DNA from: Treponema sp.
GTDB lineage: Bacteria > Spirochaetota > Spirochaetia > Treponematales > Treponemataceae
DNA length: 13,722 bases
Assembly (NCBI GenBank): GCA_016290335.1
Contig: JAEETM010000088.1
Location: forward strand, 1 to 13,722
Direction of reading: 5' to 3'
In this document: in pieces, positions 7,010 to 13,684 of the stretch
How the letters are laid out: the number at the start of each line of letters is the position of its first letter
Numbering within the stretch: position 1 is the first letter of the stretch
Position numbers and translations under genes: made by a program
Notes under the pieces: model-generated
Seen by the model: only the letters and a program-made list of their open reading frames with translations
What the model was told of the DNA's origin: nothing
The model's database searches: none

Positions 7010-7037
7010 AATATAGTGGTTTTAGCGAAAATGACAA
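7010..7037 (-). promoter_or_regulatory. Promoter for the small secreted-protein gene (TTGTCA-16-TATATT)
   Basis: On the minus strand, -35 TTGTCA (7032-7037) and -10 TATATT (7010-7015) are 16 bp apart. The predicted start near 7003 gives a very short leader, only about 14 nt, that begins just before the GGAGG ribosome site. Confidence 0.55.
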
Positions 7038-7050
7038 GTTATTTTTTTAT

Positions 7051-7947
7051 TTATAATGATTTCAACAATCTGTCAATAGATGGCAATTCAAGTCCATAAT
7101 CCTTCCAGCAGGCGAGTTCTGGTGCGAGTTTTTTACCAGGCTCGTGGAAATCGGAACCGGCAGTCATTATCAGATTTTTATCCTTTGCAATTTGATAGAG
7201 GTGTTTTGTTGTTTTTTCATCAAAGGTTGAATAGAAGGTTTCAATTCCATCAAGTCCGGCATTCATAAAATCCTGGAGAAGCTCATCAAACAACGCATCC
7301 TGATTTTCAAACTTTCGTAAATTAAAATAGGAATGCGCCCAAACTGCCTTTCCGCCTGCTGTATGAATAAGCTTAATGCCATCAATAAAATTAATTTTTT
7401 CTTCACGCTCAACAAAAGCTTTGCCGGTGTCAGAAAGATAAGCCGTAAAAAACGAATCAAAATCTGTAAGATTTTCTGCCTCAAGTAGTTCCTGATTTTC
7501 CGGGTTATAGAAGACAGCCCTTGCAAGTTCAGGTTTTCCAACAGTACCTTTTTTGTTTGCAATTGCATTTTCAAAATCAACTTTATAGCCAAAGCTCATA
7601 AACTTTTCAACAATATTTTTTGCACGCATCAGCCGCTTGTTTTTCTGCTCTTCCATCTCTTTTTTTAATACTTCATTTTCTGGATTAATTCCGTAGCCTA
7701 AAAGATGAAATCCCTTGTTCTTTGCAAGACTTTTGATTGTATAGGTACAGGACAGTTCAACACCTGGAATTACCGTTATGCCGTATTTTTTGCCAAAGGT
7801 GCTGCAATCTGGAATCTGTTCAATTGTATCGTGGTCGGTTATGGCGATTGTTTGAAGACCCATATTTTTTGCAGTTTTAATGATTTCTTCTACCGATAAG
7901 GTTCCGTCTGAATAAGTTGAGTGAATGTGAAGGTCTACGGTTTTCAT
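7051..7947 (-). CDS. PHP-domain metal-dependent phosphoesterase (TrpH/YciV-like)
   Basis: 298 residues, cytoplasmic. The PHP metal site is complete: DLHIHSTYSDG (5-15; His7, His9, Asp14), ITDHD (36-40; Asp38, His39), PGVELS (61-66; Glu64), His81, WAHS (203-206; His205) and AGSDFHEPG (263-271; Asp266, His268). These residues bind the metal ions that cleave phosphoesters. Members of about this length include YciV/TrpH-type enzymes that act on 3',5'-nucleoside bisphosphates or on 5' ends of short RNAs. The substrate here cannot be fixed from sequence. A helical insert (90-190) separates the early and late motifs, as in that family. The ATG at 7947 has AGGGGG 5 nt upstream. The 101-bp gap upstream (7948-8048) shows no convincing promoter or terminator. 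Confidence 0.88.
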   Translation of the reverse strand: MKTVDLHIHSTYSDGTLSVEEIIKTAKNMGLQTIAITDHDTIEQIPDCSTFGKKYGITVIPGVELSCTYTIKSLAKNKGFHLLGYGINPENEVLKKEMEEQKNKRLMRAKNIVEKFMSFGYKVDFENAIANKKGTVGKPELARAVFYNPENQELLEAENLTDFDSFFTAYLSDTGKAFVEREEKINFIDGIKLIHTAGGKAVWAHSYFNLRKFENQDALFDELLQDFMNAGLDGIETFYSTFDEKTTKHLYQIAKDKNLIMTAGSDFHEPGKKLAPELACWKDYGLELPSIDRLLKSL

Positions 7948-8048
7948 AATTGCCCCCTGATTTTTTTCCTGGCGATTTCTATTACTACTACTATGAAAAA
8001 TGCAGGAGAAAATTGATAGTTTTTGAAGATTCTTATGGAATTAATAAC

Positions 8049-8924
8049 TTATGAAAATGGTTTTATAGTAATTGTATTTCTTATATTCTTTGATTCATAC
8101 AGAAGTTTGTCTGCGGCGGAGAACATATCTTTTATAAGACCATCACCGTAAACTGCGCCAAAACTCATGGATAAATGCATATTCGGACATTCTTCCAGCT
8201 GAATGTTTACAATTGACTTACGGATTTTTTCCAGACGGTCTTTAAGGATTTCCAGTGTAATATCCTTAAAGGAGATTAAAAACTCGTCGCCTCCATAGCG
8301 CACAATATTGTCTGAGTCGCGCACTGATTGTTGAAGAACTTCGGCAATTGCTGTAAGAACATTGTCTCCATATAGATGACCATAGGTGTCGTTTATCTGC
8401 TTGAATAAATCAATATCTGCAATTACAAGGGCAGTGCAGGATTGTGAAGCAAGATGCTCATCGTAAAACTTTCTGTTTTTTACATGGGTCAGGGAATCTG
8501 TATAAATTTTATTTTGTATCTCATTTATTTCTTTGTTTTTTTCTGAAAAACCCAGGATAACACTTTCATCATCAATGCGGATAATTCTTAATTCTCCGTA
8601 AATACCGTAATTATTTCTGTATTTTCGTGTAAGGCTTTTTCCAAATTGAAGCTTGCTTAACGCATTGCATGTTGTAACAGGTTGAACCAGCGGGCGGTCT
8701 TCTTCGTAGACTCCATATTTAAGGTACAGAGCAGCCAGTTCATCGAAATGTGGAAACTCATTATGTATTCCAAGATTTTCAAAAAGAGGACTTCCTATTT
8801 CTAAAAAATTGATTTTTCCTGTATAGAAATTGACTTCACAGATTGTGTTGTATTCATACATAAGCGCACTGATAATACGCTTAAGCCTGGAATTCTCATT
8901 TTGTAAAGCTGTATACTCGTCCAT
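8049..8924 (-). CDS. Diguanylate cyclase with N-terminal PAS-like domain
   Basis: 291 residues, no membrane segment, so a soluble enzyme making cyclic-di-GMP from two GTP. A short coiled coil (2-20) precedes a PAS-like sensor (about 22-128: TICEVNFYTGKINF, YEEDRPLV, GELRIIRID, VILGFSEK). A linker helix (129-141) follows, then the GGDEF domain (142-285). Key elements are intact: DSLTHVKNR (143-151), Asp170/Asp172 in VIADIDLFKQIND (167-179) for metal, and YGGDEF (210-215). RDSD (202-205), exactly five residues before GGDEF, is the RxxD inhibitory site for product feedback. The domain should therefore be active and self-limited. There is no ribosome site; TATAAT stands 6 nt before the ATG. It lies just after the symporter terminator, so it is transcribed on its own. 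Confidence 0.92.
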   Translation of the reverse strand: MDEYTALQNENSRLKRIISALMYEYNTICEVNFYTGKINFLEIGSPLFENLGIHNEFPHFDELAALYLKYGVYEEDRPLVQPVTTCNALSKLQFGKSLTRKYRNNYGIYGELRIIRIDDESVILGFSEKNKEINEIQNKIYTDSLTHVKNRKFYDEHLASQSCTALVIADIDLFKQINDTYGHLYGDNVLTAIAEVLQQSVRDSDNIVRYGGDEFLISFKDITLEILKDRLEKIRKSIVNIQLEECPNMHLSMSFGAVYGDGLIKDMFSAADKLLYESKNIRNTITIKPFS

Positions 8925-8930
8925 AAGGAA

Positions 8931-8959
8931 ATTATAAGATGATAATACTTATTATTCAA
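8931..8959 (-). promoter_or_regulatory. Promoter giving a leaderless start for the diguanylate cyclase gene
   Basis: On the minus strand, -35 TTGAAT (8954-8959) and -10 TATAAT (8931-8936) are exactly 17 bp apart. TTCCTT then precedes the ATG at 8924, so +1 falls on its A. No Shine-Dalgarno sequence can fit. This is the best supported of the three leaderless candidates in the window. Confidence 0.68.
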
Positions 8960-8961
8960 AT

Positions 8962-8996
8962 AAAAAAAACGGTGAACCATAAGGGCTCACCGTTTT
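8962..8996 (-). terminator. Rho-independent terminator of the symporter gene
   Basis: On the minus strand the arms AAAACGGTGA (8987-8996) and TCACCGTTTT (8966-8975) pair over 10 bp, extended by two further G-C pairs past one mismatch. The loop is about 5 nt, and eight T follow (8962-8969). It starts 7 nt after the symporter stop and ends just before the diguanylate cyclase promoter. Confidence 0.9.
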
Positions 8997-9003
8997 AAAG
9001 AAG

Positions 9004-10581
9004 CTATTTTTTCTCAGAGTCATCCTCATCGTCATCTTCAACGAGTACAGTCTTCTTAGTAACAACAACCTTCTCGCCGTAGCAGGAGAACATCTGTTCA
9101 ACCTTTTCTTTATCCATTTTTGGAGTAATAAGGCTGATAAGAGGAACAAGAATAAGACCGCCAACCATTGCAATGGCACCGCAGTTGATTGGAGATTTGA
9201 TAAAGCGGATTGCAGGGAACATGTTTACAACTGTAAGTACAACACCCCAGATAAAGTTTGCCCAAACTGCAGCTTTTGTAACTTTCTTAGAGAATAAGCC
9301 GTAAAGGAACGGAGCAAGGAATGAACCTGCAAGAGCACCCCATGAGTAACCCATAAGCTGAGCAATATATGGAACCTTGTCTGGATTCAGGGCGATTATA
9401 ACAGAAACTGCAATAAAGATTACGATGAAGATTCGCATTACAAGAACTGTCTTCTTTTCATCATCTTTTTTCATGCAGGTAATCTTAAGCATATCCAGAG
9501 TTAATGTTGAGCTTGAAGTCAAAACCAGTGACGACAAAGTAGACATGGAAGCCGAAAGAACGAGTACTACAACAATACCGATTAAAACATCTGGAAGAGT
9601 TGAAAGCATTTGTGGAACAATGTTGTCGTAAACAATTCCTTTTGCTCCGTGAATGGCAGGGAAATCAAAGAGTCGTCCAAAACCGCCAAGAAAGTAACAG
9701 CCACCGGCAATTACTACTGCAAATACTGTAGAAACAACTGTTCCTGTTTTTACTGCTTTTTCAGATTTAATTGAATAGAACTTGCCAACCATCTGAGGAA
9801 GACCCCAGGTTCCAAGAGAAGTGAGGATAATTACACCAAGAAGGTTGAGAGGATCCGGCCCAAAGAAGGAAGCAAACATACCGTTCATTCCCTTGAGGGC
9901 TGGAGCGGCAACACTTGGGTCACCAGGAATCTTAGAAAGCTTGTCGAGGGCAGACAAGAAGCCACCCTGTCCAGCGATTACTGCAGCAATTACTGCAATG
10001 ATACCGCCAAGCATGATTAGTCCCTGGATAAAGTCGTTGATTGCTGTTGCCATGTAACCACCGAGGATTACGTAAACTGCTGTAAGAATTGCCATGCCGA
10101 TTACGCACCATTTGTAATCAATATCAAAGGCAAGTCCAAAAAGTGTAGAAAGACCTTTATACAAAGAAGCTGTATATGGAATAAGGAAAATAAATGCAAT
10201 TACAGCTGCGGCAATTCTGAGTGATTTGCTGTCGTAGCGTTTTCCAAAATAATCCGGCATTGTTTTTGCATCAAGGTGATGAGTCATAACGCGTGTGCGG
10301 CGGCCCATAACAACCCAGGCAAGCAGGGAACCGAGGAATGCATTTCCAAGTCCAATCCAGGTTGATGAAATACCGTATTTCCATCCGAACTGTCCGGCAT
10401 AACCAATAAATACTACTGCAGAAAAGTAAGATGTACCGTAAGCAAAGGCTGTGAGCCACGGACCAACATTTCGTCCGCCAAGTACAAATCCATTAATATC
10501 TTTTGCCTGTCTGCGGGAATAAATACCAACCCCAATCATTACAGCAAAGAAGATAAGCAGCATAAGAATCTTAAGAATCAT
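9004..10581 (-). CDS. Sodium:solute symporter (SSS/SLC5 family)
   Basis: 525 residues from the ATG at 10581, chosen because it follows AGGAG by 8 nt. An upstream in-frame ATG at 10632 lies inside the promoter. It is an inner-membrane carrier with about 13 hydrophobic segments. Family signatures include SRRQAKDINGFVLGGRNVG (22-40), GGYMATAINDFIQG (174-187) and SASMSTLSSLVLTSSSTLTL (343-362), the Ser/Thr-rich helix that holds the Na2 site in SSS proteins. Substrate cannot be called; relatives carry sugars, proline, pantothenate, sialic acid or inositol. The C-terminus ends in an acidic tail (VEDDDEDDSEKK, 514-525). It has its own promoter with an operator-like palindrome and a strong terminator. 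The WYL regulator lies upstream on the same strand, and its stop codon overlaps the -35 box. Confidence 0.9.
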   Translation of the reverse strand: MILKILMLLIFFAVMIGVGIYSRRQAKDINGFVLGGRNVGPWLTAFAYGTSYFSAVVFIGYAGQFGWKYGISSTWIGLGNAFLGSLLAWVVMGRRTRVMTHHLDAKTMPDYFGKRYDSKSLRIAAAVIAFIFLIPYTASLYKGLSTLFGLAFDIDYKWCVIGMAILTAVYVILGGYMATAINDFIQGLIMLGGIIAVIAAVIAGQGGFLSALDKLSKIPGDPSVAAPALKGMNGMFASFFGPDPLNLLGVIILTSLGTWGLPQMVGKFYSIKSEKAVKTGTVVSTVFAVVIAGGCYFLGGFGRLFDFPAIHGAKGIVYDNIVPQMLSTLPDVLIGIVVVLVLSASMSTLSSLVLTSSSTLTLDMLKITCMKKDDEKKTVLVMRIFIVIFIAVSVIIALNPDKVPYIAQLMGYSWGALAGSFLAPFLYGLFSKKVTKAAVWANFIWGVVLTVVNMFPAIRFIKSPINCGAIAMVGGLILVPLISLITPKMDKEKVEQMFSCYGEKVVVTKKTVLVEDDDEDDSEKK

Positions 10582-10589
10582 AGTTAGAA

Positions 10590-10607
10590 CTCCTGAGTTT
10601 AAAGAAA
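10590..10607 (-). repeat. Repeated 18-nt 5' leader element, copy 2
   Basis: TTTCTTTAAACTCAGGAG on the minus strand, identical to 6560-6577. It forms the proximal leader and ribosome site of the symporter gene, downstream of the promoter at 10631-10659. Confidence 0.6.
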
Positions 10608-10620
10608 CGTTTTTTGTTAA

Positions 10621-10638
10621 GTTACTGTACATAGTAAC
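10621..10638. promoter_or_regulatory. Operator-like palindrome over the symporter -10
   Basis: GTTACT (10621-10626) and AGTAAC (10633-10638) are perfect 6-bp arms around a 6-bp centre. The right arm covers most of the -10 box TACTAT (10631-10636) and the rest spans the predicted start site. A dimeric repressor bound here would block transcription. The regulator is unknown; the adjacent WYL protein is one candidate. Confidence 0.55.
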
Positions 10639-10659
10639 AAAACATCAGGAGCGTGTCAA
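10631..10659 (-). promoter_or_regulatory. Symporter promoter (TTGACA-17-TACTAT)
   Basis: On the minus strand a consensus -35, TTGACA (10654-10659), is 17 bp from TACTAT (10631-10636). The -35 overlaps the TGA stop of the WYL gene (10656-10658). The predicted start is near 10624, giving a leader of about 43 nt that ends in the repeated 18-mer with AGGAG. Confidence 0.7.
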
Positions 10660-11639
10660 CCCTTAATCTTCTTCATCATCTTCCTGACTTCGTCTTTGTA
10701 CATTGTCTTTAATTCCGGCGGATTTAAGACTTCCACTGCAGAACCAAAGCGAAGGGCCCAGTAGAGGGTTTCTTTCAGCTGATTAGATTCAAAGGTCAGC
10801 AGAACAGAGCCGTCCCGCTTTTGCTTACAGGTTTGATTTTTGTGCCAGGTTCTTTCAAGGATATATGTGTTTACAGATTTATCAAAAAGTAATTCTATTT
10901 TCTGCGGTTTTGTGGCAGTGTTCCAGATTCCAAAGCTTGGGTCCACATGAATCTTATTGGCGTAATCAGGGTCCGGGGCAAAATCTTCTCCGAGAGTTAT
11001 GTTTTTCATTCGGGCCAGAGTAAACGTTGCAAACTCTTTGTATTTTGTTGAATAGCCCAGAATATACCAGTCACCTTTCTGGTTGTAGATTTTATATGGA
11101 TAAAGCTCGTGCGGTTTCCAGGTAGTTGCGCTTATAGAACGGTAATCAAAACTCATAATCTTGTGAAGCTTTGTTGCCTTAAACACAGAATTAAAAACCT
11201 CTTCGTCTATCGCAGGAATCGGATCGGCAATAAACTCAACATCATTCATAAAGCTTGTCTGCACTTCAACCTGATTCGGCAGCATCTGCGAAAGTGTTTC
11301 GTAAACTTTTGTAATTGTATCTTTAAGCGGTGTGTTATTGTAGCGTTCCATGAGCGGTAGAATCCCGGTGATTGCAAAAACTTCGCTTTCGGTAAGCATC
11401 ATATTTTTTACAAAATAAGTATTGTCGCTGTAGTAATAACCTTTTCGCAGGCGGTCGTACTCAATCGGTGCATTATAATAGATTTTAAGTTCATCAATAT
11501 CGCGTAAGATTGTACGGCGCGAAACCTCCAGCTCTTTTTCAAGCCTTGCAACGCTCGGATAGCTGAGATTCTGAATAGCCTGTTCAATTTTAAAAAGACG
11601 CAGCGGCTTTGTATGATTCTCTTTTGGTTTTCTACTCAT
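10656..11639 (-). CDS. WYL-domain transcriptional regulator (HTH-WYL-WCX)
   Basis: 327 residues from the ATG at 11639. An earlier ATG at 11666 adds nine residues (MIFLCYNNF) with no ribosome site and is less likely. An N-terminal DeoR-type helix-turn-helix at about 8-65 contains YPSVARLEKELEVSRRTILR (27-46) as the recognition region. The WYL fold spans about 145-220 (IMSFDYRSISATTWKPHELY, then KGDWYILGYSTKYKEFATFTLARM), with WYILGY as the WYL-equivalent core. A C-terminal WCX-like region follows (240-327). Such proteins bind DNA and sense nucleic acids, nucleotides or other ligands. There is no Shine-Dalgarno sequence; an extended -10 sits so that +1 is the ATG. It diverges from the Rex operon over about 66 bp and precedes the symporter, so both are natural targets by inference. 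Confidence 0.85.
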   Translation of the reverse strand: MSRKPKENHTKPLRLFKIEQAIQNLSYPSVARLEKELEVSRRTILRDIDELKIYYNAPIEYDRLRKGYYYSDNTYFVKNMMLTESEVFAITGILPLMERYNNTPLKDTITKVYETLSQMLPNQVEVQTSFMNDVEFIADPIPAIDEEVFNSVFKATKLHKIMSFDYRSISATTWKPHELYPYKIYNQKGDWYILGYSTKYKEFATFTLARMKNITLGEDFAPDPDYANKIHVDPSFGIWNTATKPQKIELLFDKSVNTYILERTWHKNQTCKQKRDGSVLLTFESNQLKETLYWALRFGSAVEVLNPPELKTMYKDEVRKMMKKIKG

Positions 11640-11645
11640 AAAATT

Positions 11646-11654
11646 ATTATAACA
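11646..11654 (-). promoter_or_regulatory. Extended -10 giving a leaderless start for the WYL gene
   Basis: The minus strand reads TGTTATAAT, an extended -10 (TGnTATAAT), followed by AATTTT and the ATG at 11639. The +1 therefore coincides with the A of ATG. No -35 match is visible at 16-18 bp, as is common for extended -10 promoters. Confidence 0.6.
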
Positions 11655-11682
11655 TAGAAAAATCAATCATTATACAAAATTA

Positions 11683-11701
11683 TTCTATTTTTATAATAGA
11701 A
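11683..11701 (+). promoter_or_regulatory. -10 element of the Rex operon within an inverted repeat
   Basis: TTCTATT (11683-11689) and AATAGAA (11695-11701) form a 7-bp inverted repeat with a 5-bp spacer. The -10 TATAAT (11692-11697) overlaps the right arm. No good -35 is present, which fits an activator-dependent or repressed promoter. The predicted start near 11704 lies 2 nt before the ATG at 11706. Confidence 0.5.
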
Positions 11702-11705
11702 ATGA

Positions 11706-12878
11706 ATGAGGAAAAATGGCATTATATCAGTTATGATTAAGAACACTTTTTTGGAGTACGGTTATACACTTGAAGAAATTGAAAACAGAGTAAACAATAC
11801 TTTTTACGAGATTTTTGAAAAGACCTGGAGCCGCTTTTATTTTGAAGGCATTGGTAATACCGGTTATTTTATGGATACAGGTAACTGCGATGCACGCACC
11901 GAAGGTATGTCTTACGGTATGCTTATGTGCGTTATGCTCGATGTTGACGGCGATAAAAAAGAATACTTTGACCGTATGTGGAAGTTCGCAATGGACTTTA
12001 TGTATATGGACGAAGGATTTATGAAAGGTTATTTTGCCTGGTCTGTTTCTCCTGATGGAAAGAAAAATGCTTTTGGTCCTGCACCTGATGGCGAAGAGTT
12101 TTTTGCAATGGCTCTTTTCCTTGCCGGAAGAAAATGGGGCGATGGAGAAGGAATATACAATTACACAAAATGGGCTAAGAAGATTTTACACACCTGTCTT
12201 CATCATACGGCTGCAATGTGGGATCCTGAAACAGCCAATATACGGTTTGTACCAGGCTGTAAGTTCAGCGATCCGTCTTACCATCTTATGCATTTTTACC
12301 ATTTTTTTGCGCAGTGGGCAGATGAGGTTGACAGACCTTTCTGGAAGCGGGCAGAGCAGGCAAGCCGCGAGTTTTTGATTAAAGCATGTCACCCTAAAAC
12401 AGGTATGAATCCTGAATATGCCAAAATGGATGGAAGTCCTGAGCCTTATGGTCCGCCGGAAGGTCACGGAGATTTTTACAGCGATGCGTACAGAACAATT
12501 GCAAATATTGGTCTGGATGTTCTTTGGAATGGGGATGAGAATAAATGCGGCGGTAAAAAAGAAGCCTTTTCTAAAATTGCCGATAACTTAATTACGTTCT
12601 TTGCTGATATTCCGACAGATTCTTTCTATAAATATAAGCTTGATGGAACTCCGGTTCTGCTGCCAGACGGTAAACCGGAAAAGGCACTCCATCCAATCGG
12701 ACTGCTTGCAACTCTTGCTCAGGGTACTTTGGCCTGTTCTCCTGCTGTAAAATCAGCTGCCGAAAAAATTGTGCGCCGCTTCTGGGAAACTCCGCTCCGT
12801 GAAGGTGAACGCCGCTACTACGATAACTGCCTTTATCTGTTTGCAATGATGGCTCTGAGCGGAAAATATAAGGTGTAA
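11706..12878 (+). CDS. GH8 reducing-end xylose-releasing exo-oligoxylanase (Rex type)
   Basis: 390 residues (381 if the ATG at 11733 is used), no signal peptide, so an intracellular enzyme. The sequence follows characterised Bacillus Rex enzymes closely from memory: MDTGNCDARTEGMSYGM (56-72), GYFAWSVSPDGKKNAFGPAP (108-127), HPKTGMNPEYAKMDG (229-243) and RRYYDNCLYLFAMMALSG (369-386). Predicted general acid is Glu66 in RTEGMSYG and base Asp260 in YSDAYR (258-263). Leu-His-Pro (328-330) matches the kink that blocks the +2 subsite in Rex and makes it cut xylose from the reducing end of oligoxylosides. It would finish imported xylooligosaccharides in the cytosol. Ribosome binding is unclear: no site precedes 11706, and short out-of-frame starts lie around it. 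The YczE-like gene follows after 2 nt. Confidence 0.9.
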   Translation: MRKNGIISVMIKNTFLEYGYTLEEIENRVNNTFYEIFEKTWSRFYFEGIGNTGYFMDTGNCDARTEGMSYGMLMCVMLDVDGDKKEYFDRMWKFAMDFMYMDEGFMKGYFAWSVSPDGKKNAFGPAPDGEEFFAMALFLAGRKWGDGEGIYNYTKWAKKILHTCLHHTAAMWDPETANIRFVPGCKFSDPSYHLMHFYHFFAQWADEVDRPFWKRAEQASREFLIKACHPKTGMNPEYAKMDGSPEPYGPPEGHGDFYSDAYRTIANIGLDVLWNGDENKCGGKKEAFSKIADNLITFFADIPTDSFYKYKLDGTPVLLPDGKPEKALHPIGLLATLAQGTLACSPAVKSAAEKIVRRFWETPLREGERRYYDNCLYLFAMMALSGKYKV

Positions 12879-12880
12879 GC

Positions 12881-13564
12881 ATGCGACAAAAGTTTACTTT
12901 CAGACAATTTATAGTTCCTCACATCGGGAAAAAATTAGCCTTTATGCTGCCCGCCGTTTTTATGATGGGCTTTACACTTTCCATACTCATCATCATCGGC
13001 TGGGGAACAGACCCTGCAAGTTTTATGAACCTTAATATTGCCGCCGCAACCGGACTTTCGCTCGGCAACACTCAGGTTATAGTTTATTCAATCATGCTGA
13101 TTTTTACGCTGATTTTCGGGGCGGAAAAAATTGGCTTTGGTACTCTTGCCAATATGATTTTTATCGGTTACATTGCAGACTTTTTCTGCTGGGTGTGGGA
13201 AAAAAGCGGTTTTACTGCATTTATGATGGAAACAACGCTCCCGGTAAAAATCCTGTTTTTTGTCCTTACGATTATTGTTTTTGTAATTGTTGCTTCAATC
13301 TACATAAACGCACAGCTCGGAACTGCTCCTTATGATGCACTTCCTTCTATTATAAGCAGCGGTATACAAAAGGTGCCGTTCTTCATCATCCGTATTCTGT
13401 TTGATTTTTCTGCAATTGTAATCGGTCTTTTAGCTGCCTGGCTTGGCGGAAAAGGTATTCAGGGGTCGGTAATCGGCTCGGTTTGCATGTCTGTAATGCT
13501 GGGGCCGGTGATTTCTGTGGTGAGTAAACCGCTGGCCAGGGTGCTGAATGGGGAAGAAAAATAA
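12881..13564 (+). CDS. YczE/YitT-like integral membrane protein
   Basis: 227 residues with about six membrane segments (roughly 19-41, 62-81, 84-104, 122-143, 167-189, 193-214). Two related motifs, GWGTDPAS (40-47) and QLGTAPYDALP (145-155), suggest an internal repeat and are typical of the YczE/YyaS/YitT group of membrane proteins, whose function is poorly defined. It starts 2 nt after the Rex stop codon. AAGGTG, about 5 nt before the ATG, overlaps the end of the Rex gene, so the two are translationally coupled. The pairing with an intracellular oligoxylanase makes a transport or export role for a sugar-related compound possible, but that is inference. No terminator with a GC stem follows. 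Confidence 0.78.
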   Translation: MRQKFTFRQFIVPHIGKKLAFMLPAVFMMGFTLSILIIIGWGTDPASFMNLNIAAATGLSLGNTQVIVYSIMLIFTLIFGAEKIGFGTLANMIFIGYIADFFCWVWEKSGFTAFMMETTLPVKILFFVLTIIVFVIVASIYINAQLGTAPYDALPSIISSGIQKVPFFIIRILFDFSAIVIGLLAAWLGGKGIQGSVIGSVCMSVMLGPVISVVSKPLARVLNGEEK

Positions 13565-13589
13565 TTTTTTACAATAAGTAATTTTTTCC

Positions 13590-13618
13590 TTGCGTTATTC
13601 TCAAAAGCGTTTTATACT
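13590..13618 (+). promoter_or_regulatory. Sigma70-type promoter at the right edge (TTGCGT-17-TATACT)
   Basis: The -35 TTGCGT (13590-13595) and -10 TATACT (13613-13618) are 17 bp apart, predicting a start near 13625. The layout is the same as the guaB promoter. It directs transcription into the truncated reading frame at 13685. Confidence 0.68.
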
Positions 13619-13623
13619 TAACA

Positions 13624-13659
13624 CGTGAACGGAAATTCACGAGAAACACAATAATTGTG
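13624..13659. promoter_or_regulatory. Two operator-like palindromes after the right-edge promoter
   Basis: Palindrome 1 is CGTGAA (13624-13629) with TTCACG (13636-13641), 6-bp spacer, at the predicted start site. Palindrome 2 is CACAAT-A-ATTGTG (13647-13659), perfect apart from its central base. Both lie between promoter and ribosome site, where a repressor would block transcription. Autoregulation by the downstream TetR-like product is an attractive but untested idea. Confidence 0.5.
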
Positions 13660-13684
13660 CACATTTATAAAACGGAGTAAAACT

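Noticed and set aside
7050..7076. Possible minus-strand promoter TTGACA-15-TATAAA at the end of the PHP gene
   Set aside because: The 15-bp spacing is short and a better placed promoter (7010-7037) serves the same downstream gene.
7263..7592. Minus-strand open frame of 109 codons
   Set aside because: It is an alternative frame of the PHP gene, which has a complete metal site in its own frame.
7948..8048. TAGTAGTAGTAATAG stretch (minus strand) before the PHP gene as a promoter or repeat element
   Set aside because: No -35/-10 pair with proper spacing could be found, and the triplet run is too short to call a repeat.
10582..10632. Upstream ATG extending the symporter by 17 residues
   Set aside because: It lies inside the -10 and operator, upstream of the predicted transcript start, and has no ribosome site; ATG at 10581 has AGGAG.
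12186..12882. Minus-strand open frames opposite the Rex gene
   Set aside because: They are antisense shadows of a strongly conserved enzyme and lack motifs or ribosome sites.
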